A stretch of DNA of 64,000 nt from Lysobacter sp. M2-1 (GCF_022662495.1 NZ_JAKPBU010000011.1:248001-312000), one strand, 5' to 3'. Positions 1 to 8,519 are shown, counted from the stretch's first letter. Notes: a model not told the origin generated them from the letters alone. A program made the numbers and translations.

Positions 1-404
1 AATTCCGGCGCCAGTTCGATCGCCGTATAGGCCAGGTCCCGCACCACCGCAAACAGCAGTTCGGCGACGCCGCGGATGATCACCCCATCGACGAATGCCA
101 TCGCCGGTGCGTTGGCCAGTTCGATCCGGATGCCGCGGTCCTGCTGCAGCACGTGGATGTCGAAATCCGGATACAGCTCCTGGGCCGCGCGCGGATCGTC
201 GCTGTGGCTGCCGCTGGTCAGCACCGCTAGCGCGCAGCGGCGCAGCAGGTCACTCATCCCGGTGGAGGCGTCGCGCAGGCGCGCCACTTCTTCGCGCGAC
301 AGGATGTCCAGCCCACCGCGCGGATAGATGTGCGCATCGACGGTGGGAAGGCCGATGTCGATATGGCCCTTGGGAGAGGTTACGGATGCGTTGGTCTTGT
401 TCAT
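1..404 (-). CDS. ppnN: Pyrimidine/purine nucleotide 5'-monophosphate nucleosidase PpnN, N-terminal part (runs off window)
   Basis: Partial gene: the ATG is at 404 and the reading frame stays open to base 1, giving 134 codons with no stop. The translation resembles the N-terminal domain of E. coli PpnN (YgdH): the stretch MDxLS, then CALAVLTSGS near residues 58-66, then FDIHVLQQDRGIRIEL near 81-96 and AFVDGVIIR near 103-111 follow that family closely. PpnN cleaves nucleoside monophosphates to free base and ribose-5-phosphate in the cytoplasm and in E. coli is activated by (p)ppGpp. The catalytic LOG-type domain lies beyond the window. A hairpin at 443-466 separates it from the receptor gene upstream. 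No strong Shine-Dalgarno sequence is visible. Confidence 0.85.
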   Translation of the reverse strand, partial: MNKTNASVTSPKGHIDIGLPTVDAHIYPRGGLDILSREEVARLRDASTGMSDLLRRCALAVLTSGSHSDDPRAAQELYPDFDIHVLQQDRGIRIELANAPAMAFVDGVIIRGVAELLFAVVRDLAYTAIELAPE

Positions 405-442
405 CGGACAGGGACTCTAACCCACGCGGGACCGGAAACGGA

Positions 443-466
443 AACGGCCGGGAATACCCGGCCGTT
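443..466 (-). terminator. Hairpin after the Oar-like receptor gene
   Basis: A perfect 10-bp stem (AACGGCCGGG with CCCGGCCGTT) around the loop AATA lies 27 bases past the stop of the receptor gene at 493 and before ppnN. On the minus strand it is followed by TCCGTTTCC, only a weak T tract, so it is probably an intrinsic terminator of moderate strength. Confidence 0.55.
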
Positions 467-492
467 CCTTTTGAGCCACGGGAAAGATCGGA

Positions 493-3400
493 TCAGAACT
501 CGTACCGCAGGGTCAGCATCGCCGACCAGCGCGAGACGACGCGCGGGACCCGCCCCTCGTACTCACGCAGGTCCTGCCACGAAGGATTGTCGGGGCTGCC
601 AAGGTCGTACACGTAGGTGCCATCGGCATTGATGCCACCCAGACGGGCCAGGTAGCGGGTATCGAATCCGCCGATTTCCTCGGTCACGCCCCAGTCGTTG
701 TTGAGCATGTTAAGGAAGTTGTAGATGTCCAGACGAACGACCGACTTGTGTTCCTTCATGAAGCCGGGAAGCTCCTGCTGGATGCCTACGTCGAGCTGAT
801 TGACCCAGGGAAGCTGGTCGGCATTCCGGCTCGCGATCTTGCCGCGGTTCTTCGACAGATACGAGTCGCTGTTGATGAACTCGTTGAACGCGGCGATCTG
901 GTCGGCGGTCGCCGATCCGTAGCTGACGTTCGGATCGTTGAGCATCGGAATGTAAGCCGGATCCTGGAAGATGCCATCGCCGTTGGCATCGCCATTGATC
1001 AGCCAGGTGTACGGCAGCCCGCTGCGTCCGTTGTAGAAGGCGGAGAAGCTCGTCTTGTAGTCGCCGAAGAAGGCATGCTCCCAACCGATCGAAGCCTTCA
1101 CGGAGTGCTCGATCTCGCGGCTGGCGGTGCGCGCGACTTCCTCGTTCGGGTTGAGACGCGACACGTACTGATAACTGGACCATGCCTGCGAGCTTGCGTC
1201 CGAACCCACTTCCGTCGCGTGGGTGGCGGTGTAGCTGAGGTTGGCGTACCAGCCATCGGCCATGGGCTTGTCGAGGGCAAAGGTCACCGACGTCGACCCG
1301 CCCTTGTCCGTGTTGCGCATGACGGTGGAAATGGCGCTGAAATCGGGGTTACGACCGCAGTTCTTGTTGGAGCTCGACAGGCTGCCGAGCTCGCAGTAGT
1401 AGTAGTTGCGGCCGTCCGCCAGCGTACCCTGCACTTCGCCGATGTTGAGGGCCTGATAGAGGACCGCGTCCTTCGCCTTGATCGCCTGCAGTTCGACGGT
1501 GCCAATCAGGCCGTACCACGGCAATTCGGCGTCGACGCCCAGGCTGGCCTTCCATACGGTAGGCAACTTGAAGTCCGGGTCGATGGTGTCGATCTGGTTC
1601 GACGGGCTACCGACCGTCGGGACGTTCTGGTTGTACGGATCGGGACTGAACGGCGCATCGGCCGGATCGAAGCTGCGGTAGGACAGCGCCGTGACACCAC
1701 CATTGTTCTGGTACGGATTGGCCAGCCACACGAACGGAGGCACGCTCTGGAACGCGCCGAATCCACCGCGCACCTGGGCGAACAGGTCGCTGTCGAACTG
1801 GTAGTTGAACGAGATGCGCGGCAGGACGACCTTGTTGTCTGAGCCCAGCTTGAAGTCGTTCGGGTAACCGAACGCTTCCTCGAAGCCCGGTGCGCGCTCC
1901 GGAGCCTTGTTGACCTTCGGGACGTTGACGCGCACGCCGTAGGTCAGCGACAGGTTGTCGGTAACCTGCCAGGTGTCTTGCAGATACGGACTGACCTGGC
2001 TGTAAACGAGCGCGGCGGCCGTGTCCTCGATTCCGAAACCGGGCGCCGGCGTGCGCAGGTTGTACACGTCGTAATTGCCTGCTTCGAAGTCCTCGAGGCT
2101 TTCGAAGACGTAAGAGCCGTGCAGATCGCGTCCGTACAGGTTGAACACATCGTGGCGCAGATAATCCAGGCCGCCCTTGATGGTGTGGTCGCCGGCATAG
2201 AGGGTGCCCGACACCGATGCGGACAGGCGCTCGGTGTTGATTTGGTTCTCATGGCGGTTGTTGTCCTCGCCGATGAAGATCGAACCGCCGTTTGCGGTCT
2301 CGACTTCCACTTCCGGCTGGTCGACGGGGTTGCCATTGACCTGGTCGAACTTTTGCTGGCTCAGCTTGACCTCGGTCGAGAAGTTGTCGCTCCAATCGCT
2401 GAACAGCTGCAGCGAGGTGTTCTTGGTGACGTTGTCGATGTTGTACCAGTGGCTGCTCAGGACGACCGTGTCGGAAAACGCATCGTAGGGCGTCGGACGG
2501 AACTCCTCGGTCTGCTGGTAGGTCAGGCTGGCGCGGTGGTAGTCGTTGATGTTCCAGTCGAGCTTGGCCAGGTAGCGCTTGATGTCCAGGTTGGCGCCGG
2601 TTGAGCCGTAGGTGCCCGGCTGCAGGCCCAGGCTGGTGGCAATGGCGATCGCGCGGTCCACGTCTTCCTGGGTCACGTCGCCATTGGCGACGCCATCGGA
2701 AGTGGAAGATCCGCCGAAGTTCTTGATGGTCTGCTCTTCGTACGATGCGAAGAAGAACAGCTTGTCCTTGACGATCGGGCCGCCCAACGTGACGCCCCAG
2801 GTGCGGTCGGTATCGAAACCGGCGTAGTCGTCGCCGTCGAGCTTGCCCATCCAGTCGGCGTCGCGCATCACGCCGTAGAGCGATCCGTGGAACTCGTTGG
2901 TGCCGGACTTGGTGACGGCGTTGACCGTGGCACCGACCGTATCGGAAGCGACGTCGTAGTCGGAGATCTTCAGATCGTACGCCTCGATGGTGTCCACCGA
3001 GATCGGCGAGCCGATGTAGGGCATGCCGTTGGCGTTCAGCCCGAACGGGTCGCCCTGCGACATGCCATCGACCGAGATCGTGTTGTAGCGGTTGTTCACG
3101 CCAGCGACCGAGATCGAGCCGTCGCCGGCGTCGGTGACCTGGATGCGCGGGTCGAGGCGCGCGATGTCGTCCACCGAACGGTTGCCCTGCGGTGTCAGCT
3201 CGAGTTTGCGCCCGCTAACGTTGGTGCCAACGCCCTTGTTGTCCGCGTTGAAGGTACCCAGAAGGCGAGACGCCGTCACGCTGACCGCACCGAGGGTGGT
3301 GGCGTCGCCCGAGGCAAGCTGCGCATCGACGTTGCTGACCTGGTTGAGCGCCAGATACACGCCGTCTTCGGTATCGGTTCCTGCGCCTTCCTTGACGACC

Positions 3401-3657
3401 GTGATCGTGTAGGGACCGCCCACGCGCAGGCCGCGTGCGTTGTAGCGCCCGCTGGCGTCGGTGATGGCTCGGCTGACCGTGCCGGATTCGACGTGGGTGA
3501 TGGTGACTTCGGCACCGGCCACCGGCTGACCGTCGGCCCCGGTGACCAAGCCACCGACACCGGCGGACGTGCTTTGCGCAAAGACCGGCGCGGTGGCGAG
3601 GACGGCGATGAGACCCAGCGACAGTTTGGACAGCCGGAGACGGTTGTGACGGATCAT
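493..3657 (-). CDS. TonB-dependent receptor with N-terminal carboxypeptidase-regulatory-like domain (Oar-like)
   Basis: A 1054-residue outer-membrane protein. I chose the ATG at 3657 because it gives a clean signal peptide (MIRHNRLRLSKLSLGLIAVLATAPVFA) preceded by AAGAAG; an upstream in-frame ATG at 3702 would add a spurious leader. Residues of about 35-115 look like a CarboxypepD_reg beta-sandwich (GQPVAGAEVTITHVESG, then DASGRYNARGL). A plug domain follows (RSVDDIARLDPRIQVTD, then VAGVNNRYNTISVDG), then a long beta-barrel ending in the outer-membrane signature LTLRYEF. This architecture matches the Oar/OmpA-related TonB receptors common in Xanthomonadaceae, whose substrates (peptides, glycans or iron complexes) are mostly unknown. 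No transport or enzyme genes lie beside it to suggest a ligand. Confidence 0.9.
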   Translation of the reverse strand: MIRHNRLRLSKLSLGLIAVLATAPVFAQSTSAGVGGLVTGADGQPVAGAEVTITHVESGTVSRAITDASGRYNARGLRVGGPYTITVVKEGAGTDTEDGVYLALNQVSNVDAQLASGDATTLGAVSVTASRLLGTFNADNKGVGTNVSGRKLELTPQGNRSVDDIARLDPRIQVTDAGDGSISVAGVNNRYNTISVDGMSQGDPFGLNANGMPYIGSPISVDTIEAYDLKISDYDVASDTVGATVNAVTKSGTNEFHGSLYGVMRDADWMGKLDGDDYAGFDTDRTWGVTLGGPIVKDKLFFFASYEEQTIKNFGGSSTSDGVANGDVTQEDVDRAIAIATSLGLQPGTYGSTGANLDIKRYLAKLDWNINDYHRASLTYQQTEEFRPTPYDAFSDTVVLSSHWYNIDNVTKNTSLQLFSDWSDNFSTEVKLSQQKFDQVNGNPVDQPEVEVETANGGSIFIGEDNNRHENQINTERLSASVSGTLYAGDHTIKGGLDYLRHDVFNLYGRDLHGSYVFESLEDFEAGNYDVYNLRTPAPGFGIEDTAAALVYSQVSPYLQDTWQVTDNLSLTYGVRVNVPKVNKAPERAPGFEEAFGYPNDFKLGSDNKVVLPRISFNYQFDSDLFAQVRGGFGAFQSVPPFVWLANPYQNNGGVTALSYRSFDPADAPFSPDPYNQNVPTVGSPSNQIDTIDPDFKLPTVWKASLGVDAELPWYGLIGTVELQAIKAKDAVLYQALNIGEVQGTLADGRNYYYCELGSLSSSNKNCGRNPDFSAISTVMRNTDKGGSTSVTFALDKPMADGWYANLSYTATHATEVGSDASSQAWSSYQYVSRLNPNEEVARTASREIEHSVKASIGWEHAFFGDYKTSFSAFYNGRSGLPYTWLINGDANGDGIFQDPAYIPMLNDPNVSYGSATADQIAAFNEFINSDSYLSKNRGKIASRNADQLPWVNQLDVGIQQELPGFMKEHKSVVRLDIYNFLNMLNNDWGVTEEIGGFDTRYLARLGGINADGTYVYDLGSPDNPSWQDLREYEGRVPRVVSRWSAMLTLRYEF

Positions 3658-3766
3658 GCTTCTTAGCCTCGAGACAGGAATGGCGGCAGCAGGCGCGCGC
3701 ATCTGCGCGCCACGCTTCGGTAACCGTTTGGGGAACCCCTACCCCGGCGTATGGATCGTCACCGGA

Positions 3767-3783
3767 GTTAACAACAGGTTAAC
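3767..3783. promoter_or_regulatory. Two GTTAAC palindromes one helical turn apart, upstream of the receptor
   Basis: The 6-base palindrome GTTAAC occurs at 3767-3772 and again at 3778-3783, 11 bases centre to centre, about 110 bases upstream of the receptor ATG at 3657. One-turn spacing puts both on the same DNA face, so this could be a regulator site or part of the promoter. The role is inferred. Confidence 0.3.
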
Positions 3784-3897
3784 ACGGTAGCCGGCGTTTA
3801 TGACAGCCCGGTGACCGTACGTTGGACCTGTAAGTATCTGGCCGGGTTGACTTTTAAGCCCTACGCGAGGTCTTGAGGCCAAGTACCTGATCGTTGG

Positions 3898-4497
3898 TCA
3901 GGGCGACAGGGCGAGCTGCAGATAGGTGGCGATCCCATCCAGCAGCATCTGCACCGAGATGGCCACCAACAGCATGCCCATCAGCCGCTCGACCGCGATC
4001 AGGGCGCGGCTGCCCAGGCGTTTGTAGAGCAGGGTCGCCGAGAACAGGATGGCGGCGGTGGCGGCCCAGGCCAGCAGCAGGGCCAGGCTCCACGCACCCA
4101 TCCGATCCGGCTCCTGGCTACCCATCAGCATCACCGCCGCCATGCCCGACGGACCGGCGACCATCGGGATCGCCATGGGCACGATGAACGGTTCGCCGTC
4201 CGGGATCTCCCCCATCAGCCCTTCGGGCGGCGGGAAGATCATGCGGATACCGATCAGGAACAGCACGATGCCGCCGGCGATCGACACCGACTCCTGGCGC
4301 AGATGCATGAGCTCCAGCGCGTACTTGCCGCACCACAGGAACAGCAGCAGCACGGCGAGGGCGATCAGCAGTTCGCGCGCCAGCACCAGTCGCTGCCGCT
4401 GTGGCGGCATCCCGCGCAGCAGGCTCAGGAACACGGGAATATTGCCCAGCGGGTCGAGGATCAGGAACAGCAGCAGCGCGGCTGAAACAATCGTCAC
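3898..4497 (-). CDS. MarC family integral membrane protein (YhgN-like)
   Basis: About 199 residues with six predicted membrane segments. Hallmarks of the MarC/YhgN family are LILDPLGNIPVFLSLL near the N-terminus, VSIAGGIVLFLIGIRMIFP in the middle, PMAIPMVAGPSGMA, and ALIAVERLMGMLLVAISVQM close to the C-terminus. The GTG start at 4497 overlaps the upstream SDR stop in a GTGA (4 bases), which suggests translational coupling; the longer reading frame from 4563 would lie inside the SDR gene. MarC proteins are inner-membrane proteins of unsettled function; the old link to multiple antibiotic resistance in E. coli was not upheld. It is the last gene of the grxD-SDR-marC operon. Confidence 0.85.
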   Translation of the reverse strand: MTIVSAALLLFLILDPLGNIPVFLSLLRGMPPQRQRLVLARELLIALAVLLLFLWCGKYALELMHLRQESVSIAGGIVLFLIGIRMIFPPPEGLMGEIPDGEPFIVPMAIPMVAGPSGMAAVMLMGSQEPDRMGAWSLALLLAWAATAAILFSATLLYKRLGSRALIAVERLMGMLLVAISVQMLLDGIATYLQLALSP

Positions 4498-5240
4498 GGC
4501 GCTGTTGGCACCCAGACATTGCCGCGATGGACGGCGCCGGCGGCCGACAGCAGGGCGACACAATGCGCGGCGTAGTTCGCCGGATCGCGCGCGTGCCGGT
4601 CTTCGTCCGCGGCGTAGGCGCGCGCGCGCAGCGGCGTGCGCATCGGGCCGGGTTGCAGGCCGCTGACGTGAACGGGGGAATGCGCCAGCTCCGCCTGCAG
4701 CATATGGACCAGGCCGATCAGACCGTGCTGGGCGATGCCGTATCCACCCCAGTAGGCCCCGCCCACCCGTGAGATGTCGTCGATCGCGAAGACCACCGCC
4801 GCATCATCGCGCTGTTCCAGCAGCGGCAGGCAAGCCTGGGTCAGCCACCAGCGGGCGGTGAGGTTGACGTGCACGGCACGGGCGAAATCCGCCGGGTCTG
4901 TGTGGAGCAGCGGCGTCAGGCCGCGGAACTCGGCGGCGCAATGGAGTACGCCGTCCAGCTGGCCGTATGCCGCGCCAATGCGCTCGGCCATCTGTGCGTA
5001 GTCGTCTGGCGCGGCGCCTTCCAGGTCCAGCGGATACGCGCTCGCCTCGGCGCCGGCCTTTTCGATGGCATCAAGGAGCCGGTTCAACTTGGGCACGCGC
5101 CGCCCGAGCAGCACCAGTCGCGCGCCCGCTTGCGCGCAGGCGAGCGATGCCGCCTGGCCCAGCCCGCCGTTCGCGCCGGCGACCAGAATCACCCTGCCGG
5201 CAAGTGCCGGCGGGGCGGCGTCGACCGGCACCTCGCTCAC
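4494..5240 (-). CDS. Short-chain dehydrogenase/reductase-fold protein lacking the usual catalytic Ser and Lys
   Basis: A 248-residue Rossmann protein closest in layout to the YciK group. The nucleotide-binding glycine motif is AGANGGLG (21-28), DLEGA follows beta-3, and CAAEF (101-105) stands where NAG is usual. The active-site tyrosine is present (Y167 in WGGYGIAQ), but the Lys four residues later is Gln (Q171) and the Ser 13 residues before the Tyr is Asp (D154). Typical SDR reduction or oxidation may therefore be altered or lost. The GTG at 5240 overlaps the grxD stop by 4 bases (GTGA), and its own TGA overlaps the marC start in the same way, so the three genes are coupled. The longer frame from 5474 would run antisense-free through grxD and is rejected. 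Confidence 0.8.
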   Translation of the reverse strand: MSEVPVDAAPPALAGRVILVAGANGGLGQAASLACAQAGARLVLLGRRVPKLNRLLDAIEKAGAEASAYPLDLEGAAPDDYAQMAERIGAAYGQLDGVLHCAAEFRGLTPLLHTDPADFARAVHVNLTARWWLTQACLPLLEQRDDAAVVFAIDDISRVGGAYWGGYGIAQHGLIGLVHMLQAELAHSPVHVSGLQPGPMRTPLRARAYAADEDRHARDPANYAAHCVALLSAAGAVHRGNVWVPTAP

Positions 5241-5557
5241 GCCTTGTGCGTTTCCGCGACGATGCGCGCGAGCTCGCCGGATTCGAACAGCTCCAGCGTG
5301 ATGTCGCAGCCGCCGATCAGCTCGCCGTGGATGAACAGTTGCGGGAATGTCGGCCAGTTCGAGTACGCCGGCAGATTGGCGCGGATTTCCGGTTCCTCGA
5401 GTACGTTGACGGTATGCAGCTGCTCGGCGCCTGCGGCCTTGAGCGCCTGCACCGTGCGACTGGAAAAGCCGCACATCGGGAAGCGTGGCGTGCCCTTCAT
5501 GAAGAGCACGATCGGGTGGCCTTCGACTTCGGCCTGGATCCGTTCCATTACGGACAT
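5237..5557 (-). CDS. grxD: Monothiol glutaredoxin Grx4-type
   Basis: A 106-residue monothiol glutaredoxin with the CGFS active site at 29-32 (FPMCGFSSRT), the WPTFPQLFIHGELIGGCD block for glutathione binding, and the family's usual single-domain length. Grx4-type proteins bind a [2Fe-2S] cluster with glutathione and take part in iron-sulfur trafficking in the cytoplasm. The ATG at 5557 follows AGGAGATATCCAG, a good Shine-Dalgarno sequence; an ATG three codons on is the alternative. It is the first gene of the grxD-SDR-marC set, divergent from sodB; the 147 bases between them should hold both promoters. Both neighbours concern iron and oxidative stress, in keeping with shared control, though no operator could be recognised. 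Confidence 0.93.
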   Translation of the reverse strand: MSVMERIQAEVEGHPIVLFMKGTPRFPMCGFSSRTVQALKAAGAEQLHTVNVLEEPEIRANLPAYSNWPTFPQLFIHGELIGGCDITLELFESGELARIVAETHKA

Positions 5558-5704
5558 CTGGATATCTCCTGCGATGCAGCGTTGCGGCCTTTGACGGCGC
5601 GGCAACGTCGCGAATGGGTAAACTCCCATTGTAAGCGCTGCGTGTGACACCCGGCGCCGATCCCGGACCCGCCCACCCCCGCCTAGCCCACCAGGAGCCC
5701 TGCC

Positions 5705-6283
5705 ATGGCGATCGAACTGCCTCCCCTGCCCTACGACCGCGCCGCGCTGGAACCGCATATCTCCGGCGAGACCCTCGACTACCACTACGGCAAGCACCAC
5801 AAGGCTTACGTGGACAACCTCAACAAGATGATTGAGGGCACCGAGTTCGCGGACATGGCGCTGGAGGACATCATCCGCAAGGCGCAGGGCGCGATGTTCA
5901 ACAATGCCGCGCAGATCTGGAACCACACCTTCTACTGGAACTGCCTGTCCCCCAACGGCGGCGGCGAACCTTCGGGCAAGCTGGCCGATGCCGTGGCCAA
6001 GGCGTTCGGCGACTTCGGCAAGTTCAAGGAACAGTTCACCGACACCGCGATCAAGACCTTCGGCTCGGGTTGGGCCTGGCTGGTGCAGCGTCCCGACGGC
6101 AGCCTGTCACTGGCGAGCACGCCCAACGCCGCCACGCCGCTCACCGGCGAGGACACCGCCCTGCTCACCTGCGACGTGTGGGAACACGCCTACTACATCG
6201 ATTACCGCAATGCGCGGCCGAAGTATGTCGAGGCGTTCTGGAACCTGGTGAACTGGGATTTCGTGGCTTCGAACATGAAGTGA
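5705..6283 (+). CDS. sodB: Iron-type superoxide dismutase
   Basis: A 192-residue cytoplasmic superoxide dismutase converting superoxide to hydrogen peroxide and oxygen. All four metal ligands are in place: H27 (LDYHYGKHH), H74 (WNHTFYW), D157 and H161 ([11 protein letters not shown]). The Gln in [10 protein letters not shown] (Q70) and the short N-terminal part fit FeSOD (SodB) rather than MnSOD. The ATG at 5705 is preceded by CAGGAGCCCTGCC, a clear ribosome-binding site. It is followed by a strong hairpin at 6311-6340 and stands as a single gene divergent from grxD. Confidence 0.95.
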   Translation: MAIELPPLPYDRAALEPHISGETLDYHYGKHHKAYVDNLNKMIEGTEFADMALEDIIRKAQGAMFNNAAQIWNHTFYWNCLSPNGGGEPSGKLADAVAKAFGDFGKFKEQFTDTAIKTFGSGWAWLVQRPDGSLSLASTPNAATPLTGEDTALLTCDVWEHAYYIDYRNARPKYVEAFWNLVNWDFVASNMK

Positions 6284-6310
6284 CCGCGGACCGCACGCTT
6301 CGATGCAACC

Positions 6311-6340
6311 AGCGACGGCCGGGGCAGCCCGGCCGTCGCT
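6311..6340 (+). terminator. 13-bp perfect hairpin after sodB
   Basis: The arms AGCGACGGCCGGG and CCCGGCCGTCGCT pair perfectly around the loop GCAG, 28 bases after the sodB stop. There is no T tract, so termination may depend on the stem alone or on the REP pair that follows. Being symmetric it could also serve the convergent purK transcript. Confidence 0.5.
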
Positions 6341-6341
6341 C

Positions 6342-6453
6342 GTAGGAGCGCCTCTTAGGCGCGACCCGGTCAATGCAAGGACGACGCCACGCCTTCAAAG
6401 CGTGAACCGGAGATGTTGCGGTAACGCCTGTCGCGCCTAAGAGGCGCTCCTAC
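6342..6453. repeat. Inverted pair of GTAG-headed REP elements; the right copy supplies the purK stop codon
   Basis: A 24-base element beginning GTAGGAGCGCCTC lies at 6342-6365, and an exact inverted copy lies at 6430-6453. Each element is itself imperfectly palindromic (GCGCC..GGCGC). This matches the GTAG-type REPs known from Stenotrophomonas (SMAG) and relatives, which are spread by RAYT transposases; no RAYT gene is in the window. The right copy overlaps the end of purK, and the TAG stop at 6450-6452 is part of the REP itself. Confidence 0.8.
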
Positions 6454-7589
6454 AGCATCCTCGCGACCACCGGGGCGACCTGCGACTCACGGCCCAGCGC
6501 CGCACCGACGCGCTGCAGTGCATCGACCAGTTCCGCGTGGGTCTCCGCGCGCAGCGTCGCATGCCCGACCTTGCGGCCCGCCCGCGGCGCCTTGCCGTAG
6601 TCGTGCCAGTGGCCGCCGGTTTCGCGCAGTACGATGCCGGCGTCGGGCATGGCGCCGATCCAGTTGAGCATGCACGCCACTCCCACCATCCGCGTGTCGC
6701 CCAGCGGCAGTCCGAGCACGGCACGCAGATGGTTCTCGAACTGCGAGGTCTCCGCGCCTTCTATGGTCCAGTGCCCCGAGTTGTGCACGCGCGGCGCCAG
6801 CTCGTTTGCCAGCAGTTCGCCGTCGTGGCAGAACAGCTCCAGCGCGAATACGCCCACGTAATCGAGCGCTTCGGCCAGCGACCGGGCGTAGTCCACCGCG
6901 CGCGCCTGCAGCGCATCGTCGACCATTGCCGGGGCCAGGCTCGCGGACAGCACGCCATCGACATGCCAGTTCTCGGTGAGCGGCCAGGTGCGGAACTCAC
7001 CGTCGCGCCCGCGCGCGGCGACCACCGACAGCTCCCGGTCGAAGGCCACAAATGCTTCCAGGATCAGCCCGACGGTCGTGGCCTGCGCGCCGAGCGCCTC
7101 CCAGGCCTCGCCGACATCGGTCGCCGCCCTGACCCGGAACTGACCCTTGCCGTCGTAGCCCAGCCGACGTGTCTTCAGGATGCACGGCGTGCCGATGCGC
7201 GCGACCGCCTCTTCCAGCTGGTCGCGCGAGGTGATGTCGACGAACTCCGGCACCGGGATCCCCAGTTCGCGGAACAGGCTCTTCTCCGCGAGCCGGTCCT
7301 GCGCCACTGCCAGGGCGCGCGGCGCCGGAAACACCGGTATCCGCTCGTTGAGCCAGCGTGCGCTTTGCGCCGGCACGTTCTCGAAATCGAACGTCGCCAC
7401 ATCGACGCGCGAGGCGAACTCGGCCAGCGCAGCTTCATCGGTGAAGTCGCCCACCACCATCGGCGCGCACTGGCCGGCGCAGGCATCGTCCGCGCTGTCC
7501 ATCACCAGGAAGCGCAGGCCGAGCGGCGCGCCGGCGAGCGCCAGCATGCGCGCAAGCTGGCCACCTCCGAGAATGCCGACCGTCGCCAT
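6450..7589 (-). CDS. purK: N5-carboxyaminoimidazole ribonucleotide synthase (PurK)
   Basis: A 379-residue ATP-grasp enzyme that joins bicarbonate to AIR to give N5-CAIR in purine synthesis. It begins with the typical MATVGILGGGQLARMLALAG and has CILKTRRLGYDGKGQ of the ATP-grasp fold and NELAPRVHNSGHWTIEGAETSQFENH of the catalytic part. The ATG at 7589 lies 12 bases after the purE stop, so purE and purK form one operon with PurE taking the PurK product. The C-terminal end, RML-stop, is formed by a REP element (6430-6453), which suggests that REP insertion replaced the original last codons. Confidence 0.95.
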   Translation of the reverse strand: MATVGILGGGQLARMLALAGAPLGLRFLVMDSADDACAGQCAPMVVGDFTDEAALAEFASRVDVATFDFENVPAQSARWLNERIPVFPAPRALAVAQDRLAEKSLFRELGIPVPEFVDITSRDQLEEAVARIGTPCILKTRRLGYDGKGQFRVRAATDVGEAWEALGAQATTVGLILEAFVAFDRELSVVAARGRDGEFRTWPLTENWHVDGVLSASLAPAMVDDALQARAVDYARSLAEALDYVGVFALELFCHDGELLANELAPRVHNSGHWTIEGAETSQFENHLRAVLGLPLGDTRMVGVACMLNWIGAMPDAGIVLRETGGHWHDYGKAPRAGRKVGHATLRAETHAELVDALQRVGAALGRESQVAPVVARML

Positions 7590-7601
7590 GCGTCAGAGCC
7601 G

Positions 7602-8138
7602 CTACTTGCGCGGATCGTCGTTGGCGACGACCTCATCGGTTTGCGCGGCGCGGAACCCGGCCAGCGACGCGGCGACCGCGGGGTCGCCGTTCGCCAGCAT
7701 CGCCGCAGCGAACAGCGCCGCGTTCGCCGCGCCGGCCTGGCCGATGGCGAAGGTCGCCACCGGAATACCCGCGGGCATCTGCACGATCGACAGCAGCGAA
7801 TCCAGTCCGTTCAGCGCACGGCTCTGCACCGGCACGCCCAGCACCGGCACCGCGGTCTTCGCAGCCAGCATGCCGGGCAGATGCGCCGCGCCGCCGGCAC
7901 CGGCGATGATCGCGTACAGGCCGCGCGCCTGCGCCGAGGCGGCGTATTCGAACAGCACATCGGGCGTGCGGTGGGCGGAAACCACCCGGACTTCATGGGC
8001 GATGCCCAGCGCCTCCAGCTTCGCTGCGGCGTGCTGCATCGTGTCCCAATCCGAGCGCGAGCCCATGACGATGCCGACACGTACGGGTCCGGCATGTGCG
8101 GTCCCAGCATCCGGCGCTTCGGGATTGCCTGCCATCAT
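7602..8138 (-). CDS. purE: N5-carboxyaminoimidazole ribonucleotide mutase (PurE)
   Basis: A 178-residue class I PurE that converts N5-CAIR to CAIR. The signature [14 protein letters not shown] (residues 21-34), VVSAHRTPD and [13 protein letters not shown] are intact, as is [33 protein letters not shown], though only pieces need be compared. The start [12 protein letters not shown] carries a short extension before the conserved core, which is common in the group. It lies 12 bases upstream of purK and is divergent from the Trm112-like gene, leaving about 90 bases for both promoters. Confidence 0.95.
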   Translation of the reverse strand: MMAGNPEAPDAGTAHAGPVRVGIVMGSRSDWDTMQHAAAKLEALGIAHEVRVVSAHRTPDVLFEYAASAQARGLYAIIAGAGGAAHLPGMLAAKTAVPVLGVPVQSRALNGLDSLLSIVQMPAGIPVATFAIGQAGAANAALFAAAMLANGDPAVAASLAGFRAAQTDEVVANDDPRK

Positions 8139-8229
8139 GGTCCCCGCTCGCTAAAGACGTATTCTAGACGCGCATGCGCCCGGATGGCATCCGCCACCGC
8201 GCGTGCGATCTGCCCATATCGAAGCCCGC

Positions 8230-8499
8230 ATGGACAAGAAGCTGCTCGACATCCTGGTCTGCCCCGCCACGCGCCAGCCGCTGGCCCTGCTCGAGAAGGC
8301 CGCGCTCGAAACGCTCAATCACGCCGTGGCCGGCGGCACCGTAAAACGCAACGACGACAGCCCGCAGGCCGAGCCGCTGCGCGAGGCCCTGATCACCCGC
8401 GACCGCAAGACCGTCTACCGGATCGACGACGGCATCCCCGTGCTGCTGGTGGAGGAAGCCATCGCGACCGCGCAGGTGCCCGGCTTTCCTGGCGGGTGA
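8230..8499 (+). CDS. Trm112/YcaR-family small protein
   Basis: An 89-residue protein that opens with MDKKLLDILVCPATRQPL, the standard start of the bacterial Trm112-like (UPF0434, YcaR) family, and ends in the conserved YRIDDGIPVLLVEEA. It has an insert in the middle (residues 28-48) and keeps only one Cys, so it is unlikely to bind zinc in the way eukaryotic Trm112 does. The function in bacteria is not settled. The ATG at 8230 is chosen over the frame from 8203 because the family starts with MD(K/R)KLL. Its TGA overlaps a possible GTG start for nadC in a GTGA, so the two genes are probably co-transcribed. Confidence 0.88.
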   Translation: MDKKLLDILVCPATRQPLALLEKAALETLNHAVAGGTVKRNDDSPQAEPLREALITRDRKTVYRIDDGIPVLLVEEAIATAQVPGFPGG

Positions 8500-8519
8500 G
8501 CGGCGTGCCTTCGCGGGGC

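Noticed and set aside
6342-6453. Repeats considered as a CRISPR or transposon end
   Set aside because: Only two copies in inverted orientation, no spacers or transposase; they fit REP elements.
6537-8495. Long open frame on the plus strand continuous with nadC (total 966 codons)
   Set aside because: It is antisense to purK and purE, which are certain. Its translation is His/Arg/Gln-rich with no domain before MPLAPPPEVIEADVARAL, the real NadC start region.
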